Positions 1-9,202 of a stretch of 64,000 nt of DNA are shown here, one piece after another. Under the pieces are notes generated by a model, which was given only the letters and a program-made list of their open reading frames with translations, searched no databases and was not told where the DNA came from. How positions within the stretch are numbered: the stretch's first letter is position 1; every line of letters begins with the position of its first letter. A program made the translations under genes and the position numbers. This stretch comes from DASQFQ01 sp963722815 (GTDB lineage Bacteria; Actinomycetota; Thermoleophilia; Solirubrobacterales; Solirubrobacteraceae): the NCBI GenBank assembly GCA_963722815.1, contig CAVROM010000011.1, positions 310,001 to 374,000 on the forward strand. Reading direction: 5' to 3'.

Positions 1-2611
1 ACACGAGCGACGACTCGTGGACGATCCACGACAGCCCGCTGGACGCCGACGACTCGGCGAACCGCTTCGATCCCGACCTGTCCGCCGAGCTCTACATCAC
101 CAACGGCGACACGCTGGACGACGGCTACCACACGCACGGCATCCTCGCGTTCACCCCCGAGGGCTCCGAGCCGGCCGCCGAGAACGTCTCGGTGTTCGAG
201 TTCCAGGACGTCGAGAACGACGTCGAGGCGGAGTTCCAGCGCCAGCTGCTGTTCTCGCTCGACCTCGCGCGCTCGGCCGCGGACCCGGGGAACCCGAGCT
301 CGCACCTGGGCAACGGCGTGCAGGACTTCTACGTCAAGGACTTCGCCGTGTCCTACGGCGATCCGCAGAGCATCGAGGTGACGGCCAAGCGCTCCCTCGG
401 CAACGTGCGCCTGCGCTACCGCGTCAACGACGGCCCGGTCCGGCAAGCGCCGACGAAGGAGGCGCCCGGCGGCGAGCGCTTCAACAACGACAAGGGCCGG
501 GTCTACCACCGCCTGCGCGGCGTGGTGACCGGGACCAAGCCTGGCGACGACGTGGAGGTGTGGTTCGAGTCCGCGAACGGAGCGAAGCACTCCTCGCGCT
601 TCACCTACCGGGAGAAGAGCGACTCCAACAACAAGGTGCTCGTGCTTGCCGCCGAGGACTACCTGGCCGGCAACCCGGCCCAGGATCCCGACGGCCCGCA
701 CTACCTCAGCTACTACACGGACGCGCTCGATGCCAACGGCGTCGGCTACGACGTCTACGACGTCGACCGGATGGGCCACCAGGCCCCCGATCCGCTCGGC
801 GTGCTGAGCCACTACGACGCCGTCATCTGGTACACGGGCGACGACTACCTGACCGCAGGCCGGGCCAGCCTGCGGGGACCGGCACCGCGCGCCTCGCGGT
901 CGAGGAGATGATCGCGGTCCGTGCGTTCCTCAACGAGGGCGGCAAGCTGCTCTACACAGGCAAGCGCGCCGGCCAGCAGTACGCGGAGGGCAACGAGTTC
1001 CGCAACTTCGGCTTCCCGGAGCCGGACGGAGCGCCAGGGGATCCGATCGGCGCGAACGTCTACGACCCGCAGTACTGCAACAAGAACGGGACGGACAAGG
1101 ACCCGACCACGGACGCGTTCGACACGTGGGACGAGTTCGACCAGACCGACCCGACCCAGAGCGACGGCTGCATCGCCCACAACGACGACTTCCTCCAGTA
1201 CTACATGGGGGCCTACATCTACGTGAGCGGCTGCAACACCGCGCTGGAGACCGACGAGGGCGGCTACCAGCCGTTCAACATGACCGGCACGGACGGGAGC
1301 CCGTTCAAGGGCCTCACCTGGGGCTTCGACGACACGGGGGCGGGCAACCAGGACCACACCGCCACGTTCGCGATCACCAGCTCCCTGCTGGACCCGAAGC
1401 GCTATCCGCTGTACGCGGACTCGAAGAGCCTTGCGAGCTGGCTGCGGCCGGGCGCGGGGCCGTTCAGCCCGTTCAGCGGCTCGTACTACATGGCCTCGAA
1501 CGCGCACAGCACGGCGTACAAGCGGCTGGGCAAGACCATCGACCTCACCGGCAAGTCGAGTGGTGAGATGACGTTCAAGTTGTCGTCCGACCTGGAGCAG
1601 AACTGGGACTTCATGATGGTCGAGGCGCACGTGCTCGACGGCGACTCGAACCCGGACAACGACGTCTGGACGACGCTGCCGGACACGAACGGGCACACGA
1701 GCCAGGAGACCGGTGACAGTTGCGCCGAAGGCCTGGCCAACGGCTCGGATGCCCTGCATCCGTGGCTGCTGCACCACTACAACGCGGACTGCGAGCCGAC
1801 CGCCGAGACTGGCACCGGCACGTGGAACGCGTTCACCGGCAACTCGTCGGGCTGGGCGGACTGGACGGTGGACCTCACCCCGTTCGCGGGCAAGCAGGTC
1901 GAGCTGTTCATCACCAACGTGACCGACTGGGGCACGCTGGGTCTGGGCACGTGGGTCGACGACGTCAAGGTGACGCTCGACGACGCGGTCACCGAGACGA
2001 CCGACTTCGAGAGCGGCACCGGCGGCTGGACCGCCGCGCCGCCCCCGGAGGGGACGGACTTCCATGACGCCAACTGGACCCGCGCGACCCAGCAGTTCAC
2101 CGAGGGCGGCGTGGTCGGCACCACGGACACGATCCTCACCGGGTTCGGGTTCGAGGGCATGAGCGCCAAGGCGCGGCCGGAGTTCATGAAGCGCGCGCTG
2201 CGCTACCTCGGCGTCCTCAAGGGCGGCGGCGGTGGCGGCGGTGGCGGTGGCGGCGGTGAGCCCGGCGGCAAGCCGGACTACTCGATCCGCATCGCCAAGA
2301 GCCGGCTGCGGGTCGACAAGCACCGGCGCACGAAGGTCCGGCTGTCCTGCGGGCCGACGTTCAAGAACCTGTGCCGGGGCACCGTCACGCTGCGGCGCGG
2401 CAAGAAGGCGATGGGCCGCAAGTCGTTCACCGTCACGGCCAACAAGAACCGGAACGTCACGGTCCGGATCAAGAAGTCCGCCTACAAGCGCCTCAAGCGC
2501 AAGGGCAAGATCCGGACGACGATCACGGTCGTCACCCGTGGCTCCGACGGCGTGCTGCGTAAGAAGTCGCGGCGCGTGACGATGGTCCGCAAGGCGGCGA
2601 AGAAGCAGTAG
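1..2611 (+). CDS. Secreted M14-like zinc carboxypeptidase, C-terminal part (5' end outside window; frameshifted)
   Basis: The gene enters from before base 1 and is read in the frame of base 3 until about 850, then in the frame of base 2 to the TAG at 2609-2611. The first part reads like the end of an M14 carboxypeptidase domain: a THGILAFTPEG segment, then SVFEFQD, where the Glu is probably the catalytic acid. It continues into a Rossmann-like VLVLAAEDY...VIWYTGDDYLT region, a beta-rich domain (FESGTGGW style), a 12-residue glycine linker (2221-2262) and a basic C-terminal domain with CGPTFKNLCRGTVTL. A one-base loss near 854-858 breaks the frame; protein similarity continues on both sides, so sequencing error is likely. 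The product is presumably exported, but the signal peptide lies off the window. Family call is moderate; secreted peptidase role is inferred. Confidence 0.6.
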   Translation, partial: HERRLVDDPRQPAGRRRLGEPLRSRPVRRALHHQRRHAGRRLPHARHPRVHPRGLRAGRRERLGVRVPGRRERRRGGVPAPAAVLARPRALGRGPGEPELAPGQRRAGLLRQGLRRVLRRSAEHRGDGQALPRQRAPALPRQRRPGPASADEGGARRRALQQRQGPGLPPPARRGDRDQAWRRRGGVVRVRERSEALLALHLPGEERLQQQGARACRRGLPGRQPGPGSRRPALPQLLHGRARCQRRRLRRLRRRPDGPPGPRSARRAEPLRRRHLVHGRRLPDRRPGQPAGTGTARLAVEEMIAVRAFLNEGGKLLYTGKRAGQQYAEGNEFRNFGFPEPDGAPGDPIGANVYDPQYCNKNGTDKDPTTDAFDTWDEFDQTDPTQSDGCIAHNDDFLQYYMGAYIYVSGCNTALETDEGGYQPFNMTGTDGSPFKGLTWGFDDTGAGNQDHTATFAITSSLLDPKRYPLYADSKSLASWLRPGAGPFSPFSGSYYMASNAHSTAYKRLGKTIDLTGKSSGEMTFKLSSDLEQNWDFMMVEAHVLDGDSNPDNDVWTTLPDTNGHTSQETGDSCAEGLANGSDALHPWLLHHYNADCEPTAETGTGTWNAFTGNSSGWADWTVDLTPFAGKQVELFITNVTDWGTLGLGTWVDDVKVTLDDAVTETTDFESGTGGWTAAPPPEGTDFHDANWTRATQQFTEGGVVGTTDTILTGFGFEGMSAKARPEFMKRALRYLGVLKGGGGGGGGGGGGEPGGKPDYSIRIAKSRLRVDKHRRTKVRLSCGPTFKNLCRGTVTLRRGKKAMGRKSFTVTANKNRNVTVRIKKSAYKRLKRKGKIRTTITVVTRGSDGVLRKKSRRVTMVRKAAKKQ

Positions 2612-2658
2612 CCGTCGGTCGGCTCGGTGGCGGTCTATCTGTCCGCTAGCGTTCAGAT

Positions 2659-3849
2659 ATGGCCGCCACCGAGTCCGATGTGCTGAAGCCCGACCACGGG
2701 TCGCGCCGCAAGCACTTCATCTTCAACGATCACCACGAAGCCCTCCGCGAGTCGATCCACGCGTTCGTGGTCAAGGAGCTCGCGCCGCACGCGGAGGAGT
2801 GGGAGGAGACGACGTTCCCGGACTCCGTCTTTCACCGCATGGGCGAGCTCGGCTTCCTCGGCCTGTCCTATCCCGAGGAGTACGGCGGCCAGGGCGGCGA
2901 CTACTTCTGCAACCTCGTGCTGGCCGAGGAGATGGTGCACGCGCAGTGCGGCGGGCTCGGCATGGGCATCGCGGTGCACACCGACATGGCGACGCCGCCG
3001 GTCTTCCTCTTCGGCAGCGAAGACCAGAAGCAGCGCTACCTCGTGCCCTCGATCAAGGGCCAGAAGATCTCCTGCCTCGGGATCACCGAGCCGGACGCCG
3101 GCTCCGACGTCTCCGGCATTAAGACCCACGCGGTGCGCGACGGCAGCGATTTCGTGATCAACGGGTCCAAGACCTACATCACCAACGGCCACCGCGCCGA
3201 CTACATCGTGCTCGTCACCAAGACCGACGCCGACGCGGGCTACGACGGCTTCACGCTCTTCCTGGTCGACATGGACCTGCCGGGCGTGATCCGCGAGAAG
3301 CGCCTGCAGAAGCTGGGCATGCACGCCTCGGACACCGCGCTGCTGGCCTTCCAGGACGTGCGCGTACCGGCGGACGCCGTGCTCGGCCAGATCGGCAAGG
3401 GCTTCTACCACATCATGTGGGAGCTCCAGGGCGAGCGGCTGATCGGCGCCGCGGGCTGCGTCGCCGGCGCCCAGCGCGTGTTCGACCAGACGCTCCGGTA
3501 CGCGCAGGAGCGCAAGGCGTTCGGCCGCTCGATCGGCAAGTTCCAGGTCATCCGCCACAAGTTCGCGGAGATGGCGACGCAGATCGAGAGCGCCCGCCAG
3601 ATGGTCTACACGACGGCCTGGCGTTTCAACAACGGCGAGTACCCCGTACGCGAGATCTCGATGGCGAAGCTGCACGCCGCGCGGGTCGCGGTCGACGTCG
3701 CCGACGAGTGCATCCAGATCCACGGCGGCGCCGGCTACATGAAGGAGTACGGCGTCGAGCGAGCGTGGCGCGACCTGCGCCTGAACCGCATCGGCGCCGG
3801 CACGGACGAGATCATGCTCGACGTCATCGGTCGGTCATATGGCCTGTAA
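2659..3849 (+). CDS. Acyl-CoA dehydrogenase (isovaleryl/long-chain-like)
   Basis: Full-length 396-residue FAD-dependent acyl-CoA dehydrogenase that would introduce an alpha,beta double bond into an acyl-CoA and pass electrons to ETF. Visible family signatures are GITEPDAGSD (about 141-150), NGSKTYITNG (168-177), ERKAFGRSIGKFQ for the FAD pyrophosphate, and IHGGAGYMKEYG. The usual C-terminal YEGT glutamate is replaced (RIGAGTDEIM), whereas Glu259 in GERLIGAAG aligns with the catalytic glutamate of the isovaleryl-CoA/long-chain subgroup; this choice is from family knowledge. Start is ATG at 2659. It stands alone between two secreted-peptidase genes, so the substrate cannot be read from context. 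Confidence 0.9.
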   Translation: MAATESDVLKPDHGSRRKHFIFNDHHEALRESIHAFVVKELAPHAEEWEETTFPDSVFHRMGELGFLGLSYPEEYGGQGGDYFCNLVLAEEMVHAQCGGLGMGIAVHTDMATPPVFLFGSEDQKQRYLVPSIKGQKISCLGITEPDAGSDVSGIKTHAVRDGSDFVINGSKTYITNGHRADYIVLVTKTDADAGYDGFTLFLVDMDLPGVIREKRLQKLGMHASDTALLAFQDVRVPADAVLGQIGKGFYHIMWELQGERLIGAAGCVAGAQRVFDQTLRYAQERKAFGRSIGKFQVIRHKFAEMATQIESARQMVYTTAWRFNNGEYPVREISMAKLHAARVAVDVADECIQIHGGAGYMKEYGVERAWRDLRLNRIGAGTDEIMLDVIGRSYGL

Positions 3850-3995
3850 CGGCGTCACGGCTCGACCGAACGGCTTGCTCGGCACGGCCACGCGGAGCAT
3901 GGGACTCTGAGTTAGTTAGGGTCTTTCGCTCATGGCCGCGCTCGGGAGGCGCGGCGGAAGCGAGATAGCCCCTGGCAGGGGCGGGAGGTAGTGCA

Positions 3996-5489
3996 ATGCG
4001 AGCGACACTCGTCGCTGTGCTTGCCTTGTTGACGTTCGCGCCGAGCGCGCTGGCCGTCGACGAGGTCAACACTTCGAAGTTCCGGAAGGACGTGACCGTC
4101 GGCGGCATCATGGCCCACGAGCGCGCACTGCAGTCGATCGCGAACGCCAACGGCGGCACCCGCGCGTCGGGCACGCCCGGCTTCGACGCCTCGGCGGCGT
4201 ACGTGTCGCAGCGGCTCAAGAAGGCCGGCTACACGGTCAAGCAGCAGACGTTCGACTTCCACTTCTTCCAGGACCTGGCGGAGCCGGCGCTGTCGCAGGT
4301 CTCGCCGGCCGCGAAGGACTACACGACCGAGACCTACCAGTACTCGGGCAGCGGTGACGTCACCGCGCCGGTGCAACCGGTCGACGTCGTGGTGCCGATC
4401 GGCAGCAACCCGCCGAGCACGTCGACGAGCGGCTGCGAGGCCTCGGACTTCGACGGCTTCACCGCCGGCAACGTCGCGCTGCTGCAGCGCGGCACGTGCG
4501 ACTTCTCGGTCAAGGCGCACAACGCCGAGGACGCGGGCGCGTCCGCGGTGATCATCTTCAACGAGGGCCAGGCGGGCCGCACCGACCTGCTCGCGGGCAC
4601 GCTCAGCGAGGACATCCGGGGCATCCCGGTGCTCGGGCTCAGCTACGCCGACGGCGCCGAGCTCGTCGAGTCCGCGCGCAAGCAGGAGACCAAGGTGCAC
4701 GCGTTCGCCTCGACGCTGAACGAGGTGCGCCCGACCAAGAACGTCCTCGCCGACACGAAGCAGGGCGATCCGGACCACACGCTGGTCGTCGGCGCGCACC
4801 TCGACTCCGTGGTCAAGGGCCCGGGCATCAACGACGACGGCAGCGGCACGGCGACGGACCTCGAGATCGCCGAGACGCTGGCCAAGGACAAGATCAAGCC
4901 GCGCAACCGCGTGCGCTTCGCGTTCTGGGCCGCCGAGGAGTCAGGCCTGGTCGGCTCGACCCACTACGTCGAGAGCCTGAGCCCGAGCCAGGTCGGCCAG
5001 CTGTTCGCCAACCTGAACTTCGACATGCTCGGGTCGCCGAACTACGTGCGGTTCGTGTACGACGGTGACTCGTCCGACGCCGCCTCCGGGCAGATCGAGA
5101 CGCTGTTCAACAACTACTACGCCTCGCAGGGCATGCAGACCGAGCCGACCGCGTTCGACGGCCGCTCGGACTACGGCCCGTTCCTCGACGTCGGCGTCCC
5201 CGCCGGCGGCCTGTTCAGCGGCGCGGAGAACGAGAAGACGCCGGAGGAGGCCGCCATCTACGGCGGCACCGCTGGTGAGCCGTACGACTCCTGCTACCAC
5301 CAGGCGTGCGACGACATCCACAACCTGAGCACGAAGGCGCTGTTCGAGCTCGGGGACGGCGCGGCGCACGCCGTGCTGACGCTCGCGAAGACCAAGTCCG
5401 GGTTCTTCGAGGACGGCAGCAGGAAGGCCGGTCCGCAGAAGCGGTCGGTCAAGGCGCGCAAGTTCAACGCCGCCGCGCGCAAGCGCTAG
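3996..5489 (+). CDS. Secreted M28-family metallo-aminopeptidase with PA domain
   Basis: 497 residues with a clear Sec signal peptide (MRATLVAVLALLTFAPSALA, cut near residue 20). A protease-associated insert (about 130-240, with CDFSVKAHNAEDAGASAVI) precedes and splits the di-zinc peptidase domain. Predicted zinc and catalytic residues are His268 and Asp270 in GAHLDS, Asp280 in GINDDGSG, Glu314/Glu315 in WAAEESG, Asp343 in NFDMLGS and His435 in CYHQACDD, as in Streptomyces griseus-type aminopeptidases. It should act outside the cell, removing N-terminal residues from peptides. The ATG at 3996 has a GGGAGG ribosome site at 3983-3988, just after a small hairpin (3968-3982) that could limit access to it. 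It is monocistronic and followed by a strong terminator. Confidence 0.92.
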   Translation: MRATLVAVLALLTFAPSALAVDEVNTSKFRKDVTVGGIMAHERALQSIANANGGTRASGTPGFDASAAYVSQRLKKAGYTVKQQTFDFHFFQDLAEPALSQVSPAAKDYTTETYQYSGSGDVTAPVQPVDVVVPIGSNPPSTSTSGCEASDFDGFTAGNVALLQRGTCDFSVKAHNAEDAGASAVIIFNEGQAGRTDLLAGTLSEDIRGIPVLGLSYADGAELVESARKQETKVHAFASTLNEVRPTKNVLADTKQGDPDHTLVVGAHLDSVVKGPGINDDGSGTATDLEIAETLAKDKIKPRNRVRFAFWAAEESGLVGSTHYVESLSPSQVGQLFANLNFDMLGSPNYVRFVYDGDSSDAASGQIETLFNNYYASQGMQTEPTAFDGRSDYGPFLDVGVPAGGLFSGAENEKTPEEAAIYGGTAGEPYDSCYHQACDDIHNLSTKALFELGDGAAHAVLTLAKTKSGFFEDGSRKAGPQKRSVKARKFNAAARKR

Positions 5490-5515
5490 CACGCGACGCG
5501 TCAGCCGCAGGACCT

Positions 5516-5543
5516 CGACGGGCCGCCTCCGGGCGGCCCGTCG
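5516..5543 (+). terminator. Perfect 12-bp hairpin with TCCG loop after the M28 gene
   Basis: CGACGGGCCGCC (5516-5527) and GGCGGCCCGTCG (5532-5543) are exact reverse complements closing a four-base TCCG loop. Closed by C-G, this fits the very stable UNCG tetraloop class in RNA. There is no T-run after it, as is common for actinobacterial terminators. It lies 27 bases past the peptidase stop and 17 bases before the DUF853 ATPase start, so it would separate the two transcripts. Confidence 0.75.
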
Positions 5544-5560
5544 CATTACTGTGCGGCGCG

Positions 5561-7096
5561 ATGACGGACTTCGACAAGGCGATCGCCGACGGCTACGCGA
5601 CGGACGGGCCTGCGATCGAACTCGGCCGCGGCGTCCTCGGCGGCGAGCTGCACCAGGCCGCCGCGGTGCGGATCCCGCTGGCGATGATGAACCGGCACGG
5701 GCTGGTCGCGGGCGCGACCGGCACCGGCAAGACGCGCACGCTGCAGCTGCTCGCCGAGTCGTTGTCGGCGGCCGGCGTGCCGGTGTTCGCGGCCGACGTC
5801 AAGGGCGACCTGTCCGGCATGTCGGTGCCGGGCGAGGCGGGCAAGGCGGCGGAGAAGCGGCAGACGGAACTCGGCATTCCGTTCGAGCCGCGCGGCTTCC
5901 CCACCGAGTACCTCGCGCTCGGCGGGATCGGCGCCGGCGTGCCGGTGCGCGCCACGGTGTCGGACTTCGGGCCGCAGCTGCTGGCCAAGATCCTGGGCGC
6001 GAACCAGACGCAGGAGCAGAGCCTCGGGCTCGTCTTCCACTACGCCGACGAGAAGGGGCTGCCGCTCGTCGACCTCTCCGACCTGCGCGCGCTGCTGACC
6101 TACCTCGACTCCGACGAGGGGAAGGCGGAGCTGAAGGGCATCGGCGGTCTCTCGGGGGCGACGGTCGGCGTGCTGCTGCGCTCGCTGGTCGGGCTCGAGG
6201 AGGGCGGCGGGAATGAGTTCTTCGGCGAGCCGCAGTTCGCGATCGCCGACCTGCTGCGGACGGCGGAGGACGGCCGCGGCGTGATCTCGTGCCTCGAGCT
6301 GCCGGGCGTGCAGGACAAGCCGAAGCTGTTCTCGACCGCGCTGATGTGGCTGCTGGCCGAGTTGTTCGAGGACCTGCCGGAGGCCGGCGACCTCGACAAG
6401 CCCAAGCTCGTGTTCTTCTTCGACGAGGCGCACCTGCTGTTCGACGACGCCACCGACGCATTCCTCGACTCGGTCGCCCAGACCGTGCGGCTGATCCGCT
6501 CCAAGGGCGTCGGCATCTTCTTCGTCACCCAGAACCCGCAGGACCTGCCGGCCGAGGTGCTGGGGCAGCTCGGCTCGCGCATCCAGCACGCGCTAAGGGC
6601 GTTCACGCCCGACGACGCGAAGGCGCTGAAGGCGACGGTGTCGACCTATCCCAAGTCCGACTTCTACGACCTCGGCGAGCTGCTGACGCAGATGGGGATC
6701 GGCGAGGCGGCGGTGACCGTGCTGTCGGATCGCGGGATTCCGACGCCGGTCATGCACACGCGGCTGGCCGCGCCGGCGGCGAGCATGGGCCCGGCGCCCG
6801 ATGTCGACGGCGCGGCGAAGGCGTCGCCGCTGTTCGCGCGCTACGGCGAGCGGCTCGACAACCGCAGCGCGCGCGAGATCCTGTCCGAGCGGCTCGAGGT
6901 GCCGAAGCCGCTGCCGCCCACCCAGCCAGAGGCACCGATGGAGCACGTCCCGCTCCCCAAGCCGGCAGCGAAGAAGAAGCGCGCTCCGGCGCCCTCCGGC
7001 GGCGGCATCGGAGACTTCCTCAGCTCGCGCCAGGGCAAGCAGATCCAGCGCGAGGTCGTCCGCGGCGTGTTCGGGATGCTGCGCAAGCGGCTGTGA
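5561..7096 (+). CDS. DUF853 / HerA-FtsK-like P-loop ATPase
   Basis: 511-residue member of the DUF853 (YjgR) family, related to HerA/VirB4/FtsK ATPases. Walker A is GATGTGKT at residues 51-58 and Walker B is LVFFFDEAH near 283-291, followed by GVGIFFVTQNPQDLP, which resembles sensor and arginine-finger regions of that clade. The C terminus is a Pro/Lys-rich linker followed by a helical tail (FLSSRQGKQIQREVVRGVFGMLRKRL in part). The cellular role of the family is not established; DNA or protein translocation is only inferred from its relatives. Start ATG 5561. Its TGA overlaps the GTG of the next gene by 3 bases, so the two are translationally coupled although their functions look unrelated. 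Confidence 0.9.
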   Translation: MTDFDKAIADGYATDGPAIELGRGVLGGELHQAAAVRIPLAMMNRHGLVAGATGTGKTRTLQLLAESLSAAGVPVFAADVKGDLSGMSVPGEAGKAAEKRQTELGIPFEPRGFPTEYLALGGIGAGVPVRATVSDFGPQLLAKILGANQTQEQSLGLVFHYADEKGLPLVDLSDLRALLTYLDSDEGKAELKGIGGLSGATVGVLLRSLVGLEEGGGNEFFGEPQFAIADLLRTAEDGRGVISCLELPGVQDKPKLFSTALMWLLAELFEDLPEAGDLDKPKLVFFFDEAHLLFDDATDAFLDSVAQTVRLIRSKGVGIFFVTQNPQDLPAEVLGQLGSRIQHALRAFTPDDAKALKATVSTYPKSDFYDLGELLTQMGIGEAAVTVLSDRGIPTPVMHTRLAAPAASMGPAPDVDGAAKASPLFARYGERLDNRSAREILSERLEVPKPLPPTQPEAPMEHVPLPKPAAKKKRAPAPSGGGIGDFLSSRQGKQIQREVVRGVFGMLRKRL

Positions 7097-8199
7097 GGCC
7101 GGTCCCGCCGTTCACCGAGGCGCACGAGGCGCTGCGGGTGGAGATGCGGGCGTTCGTGGAGGGCGAGCTGCGGCCGCACGCGCCGGAGTGGGAGGCGGCG
7201 CGCTGGTTCCCGGACGAGGTGTTCGCGCAGCTGGCCTCGCGCGGCTGGCTCGGCCTCAAGTACGGGCCCGATGCCGACTGGGTGGCCGACGCGGTGCTGT
7301 GCGAGGAGCTGCCGCGCGCCGGCTCGGGCGGCCTGTCGGCGGGCATCGGCGCGCACATCGGGATCGCGACGCCGCCGCTCGCGACGTTCGGCACCGACGC
7401 GCAACGGGAGCGCTGGCTCGCGCCCGCGATCCGCGGCGAGAAGATCGCGGCGCTCGCGATCACGGAGCCCGACACCGGCTCGGACGTGGCCGCGATCCGC
7501 ACACGCGCGGAGCGGGTCGACGGCGGCTGGGTCGTCAACGGCGCCAAGACGTTCATCACCAACGGCGTGCGCGCGGACTTCTACGTCACCGCCGTGCGGA
7601 CGCGGCCGGAGCCGGGGCACGGTTCGCTGTCGTTCCTGCTGATCCCGGCCGGCGAGGGCGTCACCGCGCGGCCGCTGGAGAAGCTCGGCTGGCACGCGTC
7701 GGACACCGCTGAGATCGCGTTCGACGACGTGGCGGTGGGCGATGACGCGCTGCTCGGCGAGGAGGGCCGCGGCTTCTACCTGATCGTCGCCAACTTCCAG
7801 TGGGAGCGGCTGCTGATGGCGCTCGGCGCGGTCGGCTCGATGCGCGCCACGCTCGAGCGCGTGATCGCGATCCTCGGCGAGCGGGGGTGCTCGCAGAGCG
7901 TGCGGCACACGGTCGCGGCGCTGGCGGTGCGCGCCGAGTCCGGCACGGCGCTGACCTACCACGCGCTGCGCCGCTTCCTCGACGGCGGTGACGCCGTGCG
8001 CGAGGTGACGATGGCCAAGCTCGCGACCCAGCGCGCGAACTTCGAGCTGCAGGACGCGTGTTACGGGCTCCTCGCCGACATCGGGCACGAGGACGCGCAC
8101 GACCTCTCGCGCGCCGCCCGCGACGCGCGGCTCGGCCCGATCGGCGGCGGCACCGACGAGATCATGAAGGAGATCCTGGGGAAGACGCTGGGGCTGTGA
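7093..8199 (+). CDS. Divergent acyl-CoA dehydrogenase-like protein
   Basis: 368 residues, read from a GTG overlapping the previous stop. N-terminal and middle domains are typical: AITEPDTGSD, NGAKTFITNG, LGWHASDTAEIAF, and a C-terminal GPIGGGTDEIMKEILG. However, the FAD-contact region that normally reads RxxFGxxIxxxQ is shortened to a stretch around LGERGCSQSVRHT, and the usual QIHGGxGY segment is replaced by YGLLADIGHEDAHDL. FAD or acyl-CoA binding may therefore be altered; it could be a partner subunit or a specialised enzyme. No frame break is visible here, so the divergence looks real. It converges with the ArsR-type gene, overlapping by 38 bases. Confidence 0.8.
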   Translation: MRPVPPFTEAHEALRVEMRAFVEGELRPHAPEWEAARWFPDEVFAQLASRGWLGLKYGPDADWVADAVLCEELPRAGSGGLSAGIGAHIGIATPPLATFGTDAQRERWLAPAIRGEKIAALAITEPDTGSDVAAIRTRAERVDGGWVVNGAKTFITNGVRADFYVTAVRTRPEPGHGSLSFLLIPAGEGVTARPLEKLGWHASDTAEIAFDDVAVGDDALLGEEGRGFYLIVANFQWERLLMALGAVGSMRATLERVIAILGERGCSQSVRHTVAALAVRAESGTALTYHALRRFLDGGDAVREVTMAKLATQRANFELQDACYGLLADIGHEDAHDLSRAARDARLGPIGGGTDEIMKEILGKTLGL

Positions 8200-9157
8200 G
8201 CACGTCGCCGGCCGCGGTGCGCGAGTAGAGCACGGCGCGGCCCTCGCGGCGCGCCCGCACGAGCCCGGCGCGGCGCAGCACGCCGAGGTGCTCGGAGACG
8301 CCGGCGGGGCTCGCCGCCAGGCGCCGCGACAGCTCGGTCGTGGTGGCCTCCGCGCCGAGCGCGACGAGGATGCTCGCGCGGCGGCGGCCGACCAGCTCGC
8401 CGAGCGCCTCGGAGCTCTCCCGCGCCGGCGCCCACAGGTCCCCCACCCCGCGTGGCGGGTAGATCAGCGCCGGCTGCCACGGCGGGTCGAACATCGCGCC
8501 CACCTCGGGCCAGCCGAACACGGCCGGCACGAGCTGGAGCCCGCGCCCGGCGAGCTCGACGGTGGCCTCGTGGCGGCGCTCGACGAGCAGCGCGCCGTCG
8601 TGCCAGCGCACGTCGGGATGCAGCCCGGCGAACAGCTCGAGCGCGCCGCCGCCGGCCAGGTGGCGCGCGCGCTGGCGGATGTCGGCCTCCAGCACCGCCC
8701 GGATCAGATCCCAGAACGGCGCGAGCGCACGCGCCCAGTACTCGGCCATCAGGTCGGCGAGCCCGGGCAGCGCGCTCGCCGGGTCGTCGAGCAGCGGGCG
8801 CGCCGCGGCGGGCACCTCGCGACCCGCGAACGTCCACCCGACCTCGAGCCGCGCGCGCTCGGGAGGGGTCGCGCGCACGCGCGCGAGCTCCTCCTCGAAG
8901 ACCGGCAGCGGCGTCTGCGGCGGCGGCGCTACGAAGTCCGGCGCGTAGGGGCCTCCCGGGTGCAGCGCATCGAGCAGCGAGTAGTCGAGCCCGGCGAGCC
9001 GCGCCCGCGCCTCCCGCGCCCATGGCAGGTGCACCGAGTGACCGCCGGGGTCGCGCAGCGCGCGCAGGCTGGCGGCGAGCTCGAACAGCGGCGAGACCGC
9101 GAAGCGCGTGCGCAAGAGGTCGTCGCGGCCGAAGCGGTACGCGATCACGCGCTCCAT
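8162..9157 (-). CDS. ArsR-family transcriptional regulator with DUF5937-like N-terminal domain
   Basis: 331 residues starting at ATG 9157. The first 240 residues form an alpha/beta domain of the DUF5937 type (ends around ...VPAVFGWPEVGAMFDPPWQPALIYPPRGVG). The C-terminal 85 residues are a winged helix: ASILVALGAEATTTELSRRLAASPAGVSEHLGVLRRAGLVRARREGRAVLY (shown in part), an ArsR-type recognition pattern without the metal-binding cysteines. It is divergent from an MFS exporter, with a 20-bp perfect dyad between them, so autoregulation and exporter control are likely. The ligand is unknown. Confidence 0.85.
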   Translation of the reverse strand: MERVIAYRFGRDDLLRTRFAVSPLFELAASLRALRDPGGHSVHLPWAREARARLAGLDYSLLDALHPGGPYAPDFVAPPPQTPLPVFEEELARVRATPPERARLEVGWTFAGREVPAAARPLLDDPASALPGLADLMAEYWARALAPFWDLIRAVLEADIRQRARHLAGGGALELFAGLHPDVRWHDGALLVERRHEATVELAGRGLQLVPAVFGWPEVGAMFDPPWQPALIYPPRGVGDLWAPARESSEALGELVGRRRASILVALGAEATTTELSRRLAASPAGVSEHLGVLRRAGLVRARREGRAVLYSRTAAGDVLTAPASSPGSPS

Positions 9158-9166
9158 CTTCGCATG

Positions 9167-9186
9167 GATTCGGGCAGAACCGAATC
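9167..9186. promoter_or_regulatory. Candidate ArsR-type operator between the regulator and the MFS exporter
   Basis: GATTCGG (9167-9173) and CCGAATC (9180-9186) are exact inverted copies separated by six bases. The dyad sits 10 bases from the regulator start and 17 bases before the preferred exporter start, where one dimeric repressor could block both transcripts. Function is inferred from position and symmetry. Confidence 0.55.
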
Positions 9187-9202
9187 GTTTGTCGGTCTGG
9201 CA

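Noticed and set aside
2221..2262. GGC/GGT triplet run as a microsatellite or phase-variation tract
   Set aside because: It encodes a 12-residue glycine linker between domains in a secreted protein; triplet units cannot change the frame and no promoter is involved.
845..2323. Long minus-strand open frame of 492 codons opposite the M14-like gene
   Set aside because: It is an antisense shadow typical of GC-rich coding DNA; its composition is Arg/Val/Ala-rich low-complexity without any family motif.
5593..7096. DUF853 gene as part of a defence island
   Set aside because: HerA-like ATPases occur in defence systems, but this protein is of the stand-alone DUF853 type and has no nuclease or other defence partner beside it.
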